From: Bacillota bacterium
Lineage (GTDB): Bacteria > Bacillota > Desulfotomaculia > Desulfotomaculales > Desulfotomaculaceae
NCBI GenBank assembly: GCA_023481335.1
Contig: JAMCWI010000168.1
Location: 1 to 11,288 of the forward strand
DNA length: 11,288 nt
Direction of reading: 5' to 3'
The position numbers were made by a program, and so were the translations under genes. This document shows, in pieces, positions 1-7,043 of the stretch (the first letter of the stretch is position 1; each line of letters starts with the position of its first letter). Under the pieces are notes generated by a model. It ran no database searches and was not told the origin of the DNA. It saw only the letters and a list, made by a program, of their open reading frames with translations.

Positions 1-383
1 CAGTGGAAAAGAAGCTGCATACCCTCCATATGAACGGGCGGGAGATTTTTAAATTTGCCGTCAGGGTGATGGGTGAGGCAGCAGAGGAAGTGCTGTCGGC
101 GGCAGGCCTGACTAAAGACGAACTGGACTTTTTCATTTCACACCAGGCCAACATCCGAATTATTGAAGCCGCGGCGAAGAGGCTGGGCCTGTCTTCAGAC
201 AAAGTTGTGGTCAATGTGGATCGCTATGGCAACACCTCCACCGCTTCCATTCCGCTCGCGCTCAATGATGCTTTACGGGATGGAAAAATTAAAAACAGCG
301 ACAACATAGTAATGGTTGGATTTGGGGCTGGTCTTACCTGGGGCGCTGTTGCCTTGCGGTGGTATGATTACAAGGAGAGATAA
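1..383 (+). CDS. fabH: 3-oxoacyl-[ACP] synthase III (FabH), C-terminal part
   Basis: This is the C-terminal part of beta-ketoacyl-ACP synthase III, the cytosolic condensing enzyme that starts type II fatty-acid synthesis by joining an acyl-CoA to malonyl-ACP. The reading frame is open through the left edge. The GTG at base 3 is an internal valine, not a start, and roughly 200 residues including the catalytic cysteine lie outside. What remains carries two of the three catalytic residues: the His of the HQAN motif (codon 141-143) and the Asn of the YGNTSTASIP motif (codon 231-233). The GFGAGLTWGA segment near the end is also typical of the family. The gene ends with TAA at 381-383, 26 bp before fabK, as in a co-transcribed fab operon. 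The identification is secure; only its 5' end is unseen. Confidence 0.95.
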   Translation, partial: VEKKLHTLHMNGREIFKFAVRVMGEAAEEVLSAAGLTKDELDFFISHQANIRIIEAAAKRLGLSSDKVVVNVDRYGNTSTASIPLALNDALRDGKIKNSDNIVMVGFGAGLTWGAVALRWYDYKER

Positions 384-409
384 AATTTAGTTACAGGGGG
401 CAAAAGGTA

Positions 410-1360
410 TTGATCCGGACCGCTTTGTGCGACCTTTTGGGTATAAAATACCCGATAATCCAGGGCGGCATGGCCTGGGTGTCTACCGCCGAACTGGCTG
501 CCGCAGTGTCCGAGGCTGGAGGGCTGGGGGTGCTCGGCTCGGGAGCGGCCCCGGCTGAATGGCTTGAAGAACAGATCAAACGGGCCAGAAGTCTTACAGA
601 TAAACCTTTTGGGGTAAACGTCATGCTGCGTTCGCCTTTTGTTGAAGAAGTCATGGCCGTCCTGCTTAAAGAGCCCGTGGCGGTGGTTACGACGGGGGCA
701 GGTAACCCGGGCAAGTATGTTCCTGCCTTGCGGGAACTCGGTACGAGAGTTATCCCCGTTGTTTCTTCTACCGCCCTGGCCAGGCGTCTGGCGCGCGGCG
801 GTGTCGACGCCCTGATAGCCGAGGGGATGGAGTCAGGCGGGCATATCGGTGAGCTAACGACCATTACCCTTGTGCCACAGGTGGTTGATGCCGTTGATAT
901 CCCGGTCATTGCCGCCGGCGGGTTTTTCGACGGGCGGGGCCTGGTGGCGGCGCTAGCGCTCGGAGCAGTGGGAGTGCAGATGGGCACGCGCTTTATGTGC
1001 GCGTCGGAGAGCACTATTCACCCCAGGGTCAAACAGTTTGTAATAAAAGCCAGAGAGCGTGACACAACTGTCACAGGCGCTTCCACCGGCCACCCGGTTC
1101 GGTCTTTGCGAAACAAGCTTTCAAAGTTATATGAGGAAATGGAAAGAAACGGGGCCAGTTCAGAAGAAATGGAAAGGTTAGGCGTGGGCAGCTTGCGGTT
1201 GGCTATGGTGGACGGTGATGTCGAGGACGGGACAGTGATGGCCGGTCAGGTGGCGTCTATGGTTCAAAAAGTTCAGCCTGCGGGCGAAATTATTAATGAA
1301 ATAGTAACCGGGGCCGCGCGGTTAATCGGTGGTCTGTCGCAGGTGGTGGTCAATTCATGA
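410..1360 (+). CDS. fabK: FMN-dependent enoyl-[ACP] reductase II (FabK)
   Basis: FabK reduces trans-2-enoyl-ACP to acyl-ACP, the last step of each elongation cycle, with FMN and NAD(P)H. It replaces FabI in many Gram-positives. The 316-aa protein is a 2-nitropropane-dioxygenase-type TIM barrel of normal FabK length. Visible motifs are IIQGGMAW near the N-terminus, FGVNVMLRSP, the flavin-site segment GMESGGHIGE, and IPVIAAGGFFDGRG. His145 matches the catalytic-region His of characterised FabK proteins. The start is TTG, with a CAGGGGG ribosome binding site about 9 nt upstream; no better ATG precedes the conserved N-terminus. Its stop overlaps the fabD start (ATGA, 1357-1360), implying translational coupling. 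Other nitronate monooxygenase-like flavoproteins look similar, but the position inside the fab operon settles the call. Confidence 0.95.
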   Translation: MIRTALCDLLGIKYPIIQGGMAWVSTAELAAAVSEAGGLGVLGSGAAPAEWLEEQIKRARSLTDKPFGVNVMLRSPFVEEVMAVLLKEPVAVVTTGAGNPGKYVPALRELGTRVIPVVSSTALARRLARGGVDALIAEGMESGGHIGELTTITLVPQVVDAVDIPVIAAGGFFDGRGLVAALALGAVGVQMGTRFMCASESTIHPRVKQFVIKARERDTTVTGASTGHPVRSLRNKLSKLYEEMERNGASSEEMERLGVGSLRLAMVDGDVEDGTVMAGQVASMVQKVQPAGEIINEIVTGAARLIGGLSQVVVNS

Positions 1361-2295
1361 AGTATGTCTTTGTCTTTCCCGGCCAGGGTTCCCAGTATGT
1401 GGGGATGGGTAAAGACCTGTATAATAGTTACGAATCAGCACGGGAAATATTTAAAAGGGCGGACGAGATTCTTGGCTTTTCCCTTTCAAACCTTTGTTTC
1501 AGCGGCCCCGCCGAAGAGCTTGATTTAACCGTCAACACCCAGCCGGCGGTGCTTGCCGTAAGCCTGGCCTGTTTTGCTTTATTACATAGCCACGGTGTAA
1601 GCCCGTCGGCAGTGGCCGGCCACAGTCTGGGCGAATACAGCGCCCTGGTGGCCGCCGGTTCGCTCTCAATGGAAGACGCCTTGGGTTTAGTCCGCAAGCG
1701 CGGCCGCTACATGCAGGAAGCAGTACCGGCCGGGCGTGGGGGGATGTATGCCGTCCTCGGGCTATCTGCAGGCGCGGTAACGGAAGTTTGCAGCCTTGCC
1801 TCGGCCAGTGGTGTAGTCGAGGCCGTCAACCTGAACTGCCCGGGCCAGGTGGTGATTGCCGGGGAGAACGACGCCTTGGAACAAGCAAAGTCGCTTGCCA
1901 TAAAAGCCGGGGCTAAGCGGTGCTTGAAGCTTCCGGTAAGCGCCCCCTTTCACTCCAGCCTGATGAAGCCGGCCGGTATGCGGCTTGCGTCAGACCTGTC
2001 CGGCGTGAAATTGACCGACCCGGCCGTCCCGCTGGTGGCCAACGTCAGCGCTGATTTTGTGCGGACCGCTTCCGGGGTGAGGGATGCCCTGGTTCAGCAG
2101 ATATTCAGCCCGGTACGATGGGAGGAAAGCATCAGGAGACTGGTAGAATCCGGGTTTGAAGCCTATATTGAGGTGGGGCCCGGCAGGGTCCTGGGAGGGC
2201 TTGTAAGGAAAATCCACCCTGCCGCAACCGTTCTGAACATTGAGGACGGTTCATCCCTGGAAAAAGTCCTTGCGCATGTCGGGGAGGTTGGCTAA
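1357..2295 (+). CDS. fabD: malonyl-CoA:ACP transacylase (FabD)
   Basis: FabD moves the malonyl group from CoA to the phosphopantetheine arm of AcpP, supplying the extender unit for FabH and FabF. The 312-aa product has the N-terminal VFPGQGSQYVGMG motif and the nucleophile elbow GHSLGEYSAL with Ser90. The catalytic His199 lies in SAPFHSSLM, and the C-terminal EVGPGRVLGGL segment is present. Length is normal for the family. The ATG overlaps the fabK stop as ATGA, so translation is probably coupled. The fabG start follows one base after the TAA. Nothing is missing or unusual. Confidence 0.97.
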   Translation: MKYVFVFPGQGSQYVGMGKDLYNSYESAREIFKRADEILGFSLSNLCFSGPAEELDLTVNTQPAVLAVSLACFALLHSHGVSPSAVAGHSLGEYSALVAAGSLSMEDALGLVRKRGRYMQEAVPAGRGGMYAVLGLSAGAVTEVCSLASASGVVEAVNLNCPGQVVIAGENDALEQAKSLAIKAGAKRCLKLPVSAPFHSSLMKPAGMRLASDLSGVKLTDPAVPLVANVSADFVRTASGVRDALVQQIFSPVRWEESIRRLVESGFEAYIEVGPGRVLGGLVRKIHPAATVLNIEDGSSLEKVLAHVGEVG

Positions 2296-2296
2296 A

Positions 2297-3043
2297 ATGG
2301 TTCTTAGCGGAAAAGTTGCCGTGGTGACGGGAGCGTCCAGGGGGATAGGCAGGGCGATTGCCCTGGTCCTGGCCAAAAAAGGGGCCGGCGTGGTTATAAA
2401 CTTCACCAGCCAGGCTGAGGCCGCCGAAGCGGTTGCCGGGGAAATCCGCGCCGCAGGCCGCCAGGCGCTTGTCTGCCGGGCGGACGTGTCAGATCCGGCC
2501 CAGGCGGCGGCGTTGGTTAAGGCGGCGGCTGATGAATTCGGCCGGGTGGACATACTGGTCAACAACGCCGGAATCACCCGTGACAACTTGATCCTGCGCA
2601 TGAAGGAAGAAGACTGGGATACGGTACTGCAGGTAAATTTGAAGGGCGCTTTTAACTGCGCCAGGGCGGCGGCGCGCATGATGGTCAAGAACCGACACGG
2701 CCGCATTATTAACATTACCTCGGTGGTCGCCCTGACCGGTAATGCAGGGCAGGCAAATTACTGCGCGGCAAAGGCGGGATTAATAGGGTTGACCCGCGCT
2801 CTGGCCAAAGAGATTGGCTCGCGCCAGGTCACCGTCAACGCGGTGGCGCCGGGCTTTATCACCACGGACATGACCGAAAGATTGGCGCCCGACCTTAAGG
2901 AGAAGATGCTTTCTACCGTACCGCTGGCGAGGTTTGGCCGGCCGGAAGAGGTTGCAGGGCTGGTAGCCTTTCTGGCATCGGATGACGCCGCCTATATCAC
3001 CGGGCAGACCATAGCCGTTGATGGTGGCATGACTTGTTTTTAG
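2297..3043 (+). CDS. fabG: 3-oxoacyl-[ACP] reductase (FabG)
   Basis: FabG is the NADPH-dependent short-chain dehydrogenase that reduces 3-oxoacyl-ACP to 3-hydroxyacyl-ACP. The chosen ATG at 2297 gives a 248-aa protein starting MVLSGKVAVVTG. The frame is open upstream to 2240, but GGGGAGG at 2281-2287 is correctly spaced for this ATG and the family starts here. The nucleotide-binding motif TGASRGIG occupies residues 11-18 and the NNAG motif follows. The catalytic triad is Ser142, Tyr155 and Lys159 in the ITSVV and NYCAAKAG segments. The C-terminus YITGQTIAVDGGM is typical. One base separates it from fabD, so it is clearly in the same operon. Confidence 0.97.
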   Translation: MVLSGKVAVVTGASRGIGRAIALVLAKKGAGVVINFTSQAEAAEAVAGEIRAAGRQALVCRADVSDPAQAAALVKAAADEFGRVDILVNNAGITRDNLILRMKEEDWDTVLQVNLKGAFNCARAAARMMVKNRHGRIINITSVVALTGNAGQANYCAAKAGLIGLTRALAKEIGSRQVTVNAVAPGFITTDMTERLAPDLKEKMLSTVPLARFGRPEEVAGLVAFLASDDAAYITGQTIAVDGGMTCF

Positions 3044-3091
3044 AGATTTATAATGCTTCAAAGTTCCCGAAAAGGGGGTGATTTGTTAATT

Positions 3092-3322
3092 ATGTCTCTC
3101 TTCGACAAGGTAAAGTCGATTATAGTGGAACAACTTGGCGTGGAAGCCGAGGATGTTAAAATGGAATCATCCTTCGTTGACGACCTGGGGGCCGATTCCC
3201 TGGATATTGTTGAACTGGTAATGGCACTGGAAGAGGAATTCGACATCGAGATACCTGATGAGGACGCGGAAAAAATCCGCACGGTCGGCGAGGCCGTAAA
3301 GTATATCCAGGAACGCGGTTAA
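3092..3322 (+). CDS. acpP: acyl carrier protein (AcpP)
   Basis: Acyl carrier protein of 76 aa, small and strongly acidic. It carries growing acyl chains on 4'-phosphopantetheine attached to Ser36 in the DLGADSLD motif. All neighbouring Fab enzymes act on it. The ATG at 3092 is preferred because MSLFDKVKSII is the usual ACP N-terminus and AAAGGGGGTG at 3071-3080 lies about 11 nt upstream. An in-frame TTG at 3083 is too close to that site, and an in-frame ATG at 3053 would add an unlikely 13-residue leader. A hairpin with a T-run directly follows the gene. Confidence 0.97.
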   Translation: MSLFDKVKSIIVEQLGVEAEDVKMESSFVDDLGADSLDIVELVMALEEEFDIEIPDEDAEKIRTVGEAVKYIQERG

Positions 3323-3340
3323 GGAGGCTTCTTCAAGTCC

Positions 3341-3371
3341 AAGTCCCGGGGGAAACTCGCGGGACTTTTTT
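3341..3371 (+). terminator. hairpin plus T-run between acpP and fabF
   Basis: AAGTCCCG at 3341-3348 pairs perfectly with CGGGACTT at 3360-3367 across an 11-nt loop, followed by a run of T up to 3371. This is the form of an intrinsic terminator. The stem is only 8 bp and the T-run short, so it is probably leaky. It could raise acpP transcript relative to fabF or stabilise the acpP 3' end. The fabF ribosome binding site lies directly beyond it. Confidence 0.65.
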
Positions 3372-3390
3372 AAGAGGGAGGTAAAAATTT

Positions 3391-4629
3391 TTGCAAAAGC
3401 GGGTTGTGATCAGCGGCCTCGGCATTATTTCACCGGTGGGAAGCGGCCTGGAGGTCTTTTGGGCTTCCCTTTTGAACGGGGTTCCGGGCATAAAGAATAT
3501 AACCAGGTACGACCCTACCGGCTTTAGCACAAAGATAGCGGGCGAGGTTGTTGACTTCGAACCGGCAAACTATTTTGATAAAAAGGAAGCGCGCCGGCTG
3601 GACCGGTTCGCCCAGTTTGCGCTGGCTGCCACCGGGATGGCAATTCAGGACGCGGACCTCAACCTGGAAGAATCGGACCGGGACCGGATCGGGGTGATCC
3701 TTGGCTCAGGCATCGGCGGGATCGAGACGCTGGAAAATCAGGCCAGAGTACTGGCGGAAAAGGGTCCCGGCAGGGTCAGCTCACTTTTCGTGCCCATGAT
3801 GATCGCCAATATAGGGGCCGCCCAGGTGGCGATTACCTACCGCCTGCGGGGCCCGAACATCACCAGTGTTTCGGCCTGTGCTTCCAGCACCAACGCGGTT
3901 GGTGACGCCTTTAAGCTGCTCCAGCGGGGGTACGCGGACGTGGTGATCAGCGGCGGCACAGAAGCTCCGATAACCCCCCTGGCCATGGCGGGATTTAGCT
4001 CGATGAAGGCTTTGTCGTGCAGAAACGAGGAGCCGCAGAAGGCGAGCCGCCCGTTTGACGCCCAGCGTGACGGGTTTGTGGTGGGTGAGGGGGCCGGGAT
4101 CCTGGTAATGGAGACATTGGACCACGCTTTAAAAAGAGGCGCCCGGATCTACGCGGAAGTGGCCGGATACGGCAGCACGTGCGACGCCTATCACATAGTG
4201 GCCCCGGACCCTGAAGGCGGGGGCGCCGCCAACTCCATGCGGGAGGCGCTTACCGACGCGGAGCTCGCGCCTGAGGCCGTCGACTACATCAACGCTCACG
4301 CCACGTCTACCCCCCTGGGTGATAAGGCGGAAGTGCTGGCTATCAAAAAGGTCTTTGGAAGCCATGCCTATAAGCTGGCGGTCAGCTCGACCAAATCCAT
4401 GACCGGGCACCTGCTTGGCGCGGCAGGCGGCCTGGAAGCGGCCGTCTGTATCCTGGCCATAACCAGGGGTAAAATTCCACCGACCATCAACTACGAGTTT
4501 CCCGATCCCGACTGTGACCTTGACTGCGTTCCAAACACGGCGAGGAATGCGGAGGTCAAAGTGGCGATGTCAAATTCCTTTGGTTTTGGTGGGCATAACG
4601 CTACCCTTATCTTCAAAAAATTTGAATAA
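3391..4629 (+). CDS. fabF: 3-oxoacyl-[ACP] synthase II (FabF)
   Basis: FabF is the elongating condensing enzyme. It accepts an acyl chain from ACP onto a cysteine and condenses it with malonyl-ACP. The 412-aa product is full length. Its catalytic residues fall at the same numbers as in the E. coli enzyme: Cys163 in VSACASS, His303 in NAHATSTP, Lys335 in SSTKSMTGH and His340 in TGHLLGAAGG. The C-terminal NSFGFGGHNATL motif is present. The start is TTG, supported by GGGAGGT at 3376-3382 with 8-nt spacing. It closes the fab gene run and is separated from acpP only by a terminator-like hairpin, so part of its transcription may be read-through. Confidence 0.97.
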   Translation: MQKRVVISGLGIISPVGSGLEVFWASLLNGVPGIKNITRYDPTGFSTKIAGEVVDFEPANYFDKKEARRLDRFAQFALAATGMAIQDADLNLEESDRDRIGVILGSGIGGIETLENQARVLAEKGPGRVSSLFVPMMIANIGAAQVAITYRLRGPNITSVSACASSTNAVGDAFKLLQRGYADVVISGGTEAPITPLAMAGFSSMKALSCRNEEPQKASRPFDAQRDGFVVGEGAGILVMETLDHALKRGARIYAEVAGYGSTCDAYHIVAPDPEGGGAANSMREALTDAELAPEAVDYINAHATSTPLGDKAEVLAIKKVFGSHAYKLAVSSTKSMTGHLLGAAGGLEAAVCILAITRGKIPPTINYEFPDPDCDLDCVPNTARNAEVKVAMSNSFGFGGHNATLIFKKFE

Positions 4630-4630
4630 T

Positions 4631-4762
4631 GGGGTCAGGCTTTACTTTGTGAAATGCTATTTTCGAAGAATGTTGATTTTTACTTTGATTTTTATTGAAG
4701 GTGTGTCCCCTTTCCGATTACGCTTGGGCGATAGCATTTTCCAATAAAAAGCCCATGACCCT
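4631..4762. repeat. MITE-like imperfect inverted-repeat element
   Basis: A stretch of about 130 bp between fabF and rnc is bounded by an imperfect inverted repeat. GGGTCAGGCTTT (4632-4643) is matched by AAAGCCCATGACCC (4748-4761) with a 2-base insertion. Further in, AAATGCTAT (4652-4660) is exactly complementary to ATAGCATTT (4731-4739). The transcript could fold into one long broken hairpin. The interior encodes no convincing protein. The edge GGGGTCAGGCTTT and the internal GGTGTGTCCCC resemble, from memory, small palindromic repeats spread by IS200/IS605-like or RAYT transposases; this is unverified. It may also end the fab transcript. Confidence 0.5.
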
Positions 4763-4820
4763 GCAGCCATAAATCGTTATGAAAATGCTGCCGTTATTTT
4801 TCAGATTACCGGCCACGGCT

Positions 4821-4870
4821 GTTAGTGGTAGCCTTCTACTAACGACTAATGACTACCGACCTACGACTAA
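4821..4870. repeat. small hairpin and degenerate 7-bp tandem repeat upstream of rnc
   Basis: GTTAGTGGTAG can fold back on CTACTAAC (4821-4843, with a small bulge). It is followed by a degenerate tandem run of the type AACGACT, AATGACT, ACCGACCT, ACGACT up to 4870, just before the rnc ribosome binding site. The role is unknown. A structured rnc leader could in principle be a target of RNase III itself, as in the E. coli rnc operon, but nothing here proves it. Confidence 0.4.
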
Positions 4871-4886
4871 GTTTTGAGGTGTTTCT

Positions 4887-5591
4887 TTGATAAGGGCCGC
4901 AAAAAACCTGGAAGCTTTAAAAGGTCGCCTGGGGATCGACTGGCACGACGAAGGGCTGTTTGCTCTGGCCCTGACCCACGGCTCTTATGCTTATGAAAAC
5001 CGCCAGGCCGGCCCCGGGGACAACCAGCGCCTGGAATTTCTCGGCGACGCAGTTTTAGAGCTGGTTGTAAGCGATTATATGTATAAAACGTACCCGCATT
5101 TCAGCGAGGGTGAATTGACCAAGCTGCGGGCGGCGGTGGTCTGTGAACCCTCACTGGCAAGGGTGGCGCGGGAGCTTGGCCTCGGGCCGTGCCTTCTGAT
5201 GGGCCGGGGCGAAGAGCGCTCGGGCGGCCGCGAAAGGCCCTCCATCCTTGCTGATGCCCTTGAAGCCATCCTTGGCGCAATTTACCTCGACCAGGGGCTT
5301 GAAAAGGCGGGCGAAATTGCAGTTGCCCTGCTTACTCCGGTGATTGAGGACGTGCTCGAAGGGCGGAGCGACCGGGATTACAAGACAGAACTGCAGGAAG
5401 CTGTCCAGCAAAATAACGGCGGCCAGGTCCATTACATCATTTTGAAAGAAGAAGGCCCCGACCACGATAAAATATTTACAGCCGGGGTGGTTTACAAAAA
5501 CAAAATTATCGGCACCGGCGCCGGACGCTCCAAAAAGGAATCAGAACAGCAGGCCGCCCGCGAAGCCCTTTCCAGGGTGCCTGCCCCTTAA
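4887..5591 (+). CDS. rnc: ribonuclease III (Rnc)
   Basis: RNase III cleaves double-stranded RNA with Mg2+ and acts as a dimer in rRNA and mRNA processing. The 234-aa protein has the normal two-domain build. The N-terminal RNase III domain (residues about 5-150) carries the signature QRLEFLGDAVL with Glu50 and Asp54, and the second acidic cluster Asp123 and Glu126 in ILADALEAILGA. The C-terminal dsRNA-binding domain (about 160-230) starts at DYKTELQE and ends GRSKKESEQQAAREAL. The start is TTG with GAGGTG (4876-4881) about 5 nt upstream. It follows fabF as in many Firmicutes, but a repeat element intervenes and the expected downstream smc is missing. Confidence 0.96.
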   Translation: MIRAAKNLEALKGRLGIDWHDEGLFALALTHGSYAYENRQAGPGDNQRLEFLGDAVLELVVSDYMYKTYPHFSEGELTKLRAAVVCEPSLARVARELGLGPCLLMGRGEERSGGRERPSILADALEAILGAIYLDQGLEKAGEIAVALLTPVIEDVLEGRSDRDYKTELQEAVQQNNGGQVHYIILKEEGPDHDKIFTAGVVYKNKIIGTGAGRSKKESEQQAAREALSRVPAP

Positions 5592-5715
5592 CTTATCAGT
5601 GCCAGGCAGTCAACTCGTATACTTATTTGAACTGCGACGGCGTTTCGGTATTTTCATCCGCAGTTTGTGACAGCGCATATCACGGGTTTACTTATTTTCT
5701 ATTGAGGGAGCATAA
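5592..5715 (+). promoter_or_regulatory. rnc-ftsY gap with a weak promoter-like pair and hairpin
   Basis: This 124-bp gap contains no gene; smc, expected here, is absent. A weak sigma-A-like pair TTGAAC (5627-5632) and TATTTT (5649-5654) with 16-bp spacing could serve ftsY. AACTGCG (5630-5636) is complementary to CGCAGTT (5659-5665), giving a 7-bp hairpin with a wide loop. GAGGGAG at 5704-5710 is the ftsY ribosome binding site. The promoter reading is tentative. Confidence 0.25.
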
Positions 5716-6627
5716 ATGGCCTTTTTTAACAAGCTTAAGGAAAGTTTGACGAAAACCCGGCAAAACCTGGTCGGCAAAATTGACCAGGTCATCCACAGGT
5801 ACAAGAAAATAGATGAAGAGATATACGAAGAGCTTGAGGAAGTCCTGATCCAGGCGGACGTAGGTGTGAATACAGCCGTCGAACTGGTGGATCGTCTCCG
5901 CCGCGCAGTGCGTGAAAGGCGGGAGGACGACGCCGAAAAGTTAAGGCCCATGCTGAAAGAGATTATTAAAGAAATAATGGGTGAAGAAAGCGTCCCGGTC
6001 AACCTGGATGGTAACTGTCCGACTGTGATCATGGTGGTCGGGGTAAACGGCGCCGGCAAGACCACGACTATCGGCAAGCTCGCCCACTATTACAAATCTG
6101 AAGGGAAGAAAGTTGTCCTGGGCGCGGCTGACACCTTCCGGGCGGCGGCGGTAGAGCAGCTCGAGATATGGGCTAACCGGGTAGGGGTTGACCTGATCAA
6201 GCACCGGGAGGGGTCCGACCCGGCGGCGGTGGCCTTCGACTCCCTGCAGGCCGCCAGGGCGAGGCGCGCCGACGTGCTGATCATCGACACGGCAGGGCGC
6301 CTGCACACCAAGACCAACCTGATGGAAGAGCTGAAAAAAATAAAAAGGGTCCTAAACCGGGAGATGCCGGGCGCGCCCCACGAGGTGCTGTTGGTCCTAG
6401 ACGCCACAAACGGCCAGAACGCCGTGAGCCAGGCCAAGCTATTCGGGGAAGCGGTGGGCGTGACCGGGATCGCCCTGACCAAGCTGGACGGCAGCGCCAA
6501 GGGGGGCGTGGTGATCGCGGTCAACAGCACGCTGGAAATCCCCATCAAGCTGATCGGCGTGGGCGAAGGGCTTGAGGATATAAGACCTTTTATCGCCGGC
6601 GAGTTTGTGGATGCTCTTTTTGCCTGA
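5716..6627 (+). CDS. ftsY: signal recognition particle receptor FtsY
   Basis: FtsY is the membrane-associated GTPase receptor that docks SRP-ribosome complexes for co-translational membrane insertion. The 303-aa protein consists essentially of the N and G domains and lacks the long acidic A domain of E. coli FtsY, as is common in Firmicutes. The helical N domain covers about residues 1-95. GTPase motifs are G1 GVNGAGKT (109-116), DTFRAAAVEQLE, G3 DTAG (191-194), G4 TKLD (255-258) and the closing GVGEGLEDIRPF. The ATG has GAGGGAG 5 nt upstream. A paralogous Ffh call is excluded by the absence of an M domain. The usual downstream genes ylxM and ffh do not follow; accessory DNA begins instead. 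Confidence 0.96.
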   Translation: MAFFNKLKESLTKTRQNLVGKIDQVIHRYKKIDEEIYEELEEVLIQADVGVNTAVELVDRLRRAVRERREDDAEKLRPMLKEIIKEIMGEESVPVNLDGNCPTVIMVVGVNGAGKTTTIGKLAHYYKSEGKKVVLGAADTFRAAAVEQLEIWANRVGVDLIKHREGSDPAAVAFDSLQAARARRADVLIIDTAGRLHTKTNLMEELKKIKRVLNREMPGAPHEVLLVLDATNGQNAVSQAKLFGEAVGVTGIALTKLDGSAKGGVVIAVNSTLEIPIKLIGVGEGLEDIRPFIAGEFVDALFA

Positions 6628-6706
6628 AAGTGGGACGTTGAAAATACGGGTGCTCCCTATTCAATGAAAAATTTTGTAGACAAAAGACTAAATGTTCTGT
6701 ACTTGA

Positions 6707-6811
6707 AAAAGGACTGTTTTTATTTTGTTGAAAGAGCTTCCCAAAACTCCCAGCGGTAAAATTCTAAAGCGAAATCTGCGGGACAAATACACTGATTTTT
6801 ACAATGAGTGA
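6707..6811 (+). pseudogene. 3' remnant of an acyl-CoA synthetase (AMP-binding enzyme C-terminal domain)
   Basis: A short open stretch reads FILLKELPKTPSGKILKR, then NLRDKYTDFYNE and a TGA at 6809-6811. The segment ELPKTPSGKILKR is the hallmark end of the C-terminal domain of acyl-CoA/acetyl-CoA synthetases of the AMP-forming (ANL) superfamily, and contains the lysine used for adenylation. Only about 34 codons remain. An in-frame TGA lies at 6704-6706 and no upstream part of the enzyme is found between ftsY and here. It is therefore a gene tail left behind by deletion or insertion, not a working enzyme. The motif makes the identification good despite the short length. Confidence 0.75.
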
Positions 6812-6893
6812 GCTGTGAGAAGCGTAGGTTTAAGAGACCTGAGCCGTTAAACGTAGTCCATTTGCGATAACTCTTAATCTGAACGGGAATAAA

Positions 6894-6940
6894 AAGGAGA
6901 AGGCTATCGCCGACCAGGCCGAAGCCTTCTTCTTTTTTTC
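6894..6940. terminator. strong, probably bidirectional intrinsic terminator
   Basis: AAGGAGAAGGCT (6894-6905) pairs with AGCCTTCTTCTT (6923-6934) over 12 bp with a single G-T pair, followed by T residues to 6939. This is a good + strand terminator for ftsY or the remnant gene. On the minus strand the complement of AATAAAAA just left of the stem supplies a T-run as well. It can therefore also end the leftward parB' cluster, which converges on it. Confidence 0.85.
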
Positions 6941-7043
6941 AGTGTTGAAATGCGTCGGTAAAGCGGCGCTTAACGGCTCTCCGGCATGGTGCAAAGCCTT
7001 CTCCCGTTTCTTTAGGCACGGTCTAAATGTCTTGCCGTCGGCG

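Larger units (their letters stand above)
6628..7043. other. intergenic junction between ftsY and the accessory region
   Basis: About 415 bp without an intact gene. It holds the acyl-CoA synthetase tail (6707-6811) and a strong terminator (6894-6940). A 7-bp inverted repeat, TTAAGAG at 6830-6836 and CTCTTAA at 6871-6877, is too widely spaced to interpret. I see no integrase, no tRNA and no clear attachment-site repeat. The usual neighbours ylxM and ffh are absent, so this looks like a rearrangement breakpoint. Confidence 0.6.

Noticed and set aside
391..1014. Long minus-strand ORF opposite fabK (207 codons)
   Set aside because: It lies wholly antisense to a well-supported gene, has a Ser/Pro/Ala-rich composition typical of shadow frames in GC-rich DNA, and shows no family motif.
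2251..2715. Minus-strand ORF opposite fabG
   Set aside because: Antisense shadow of a gene with a complete catalytic triad; no ribosome binding site or motif supports it.
4514..4747. 77-codon + strand ORF overlapping the end of fabF
   Set aside because: Its first half is out of frame within fabF and its second half is the inverted-repeat element; no recognisable protein.
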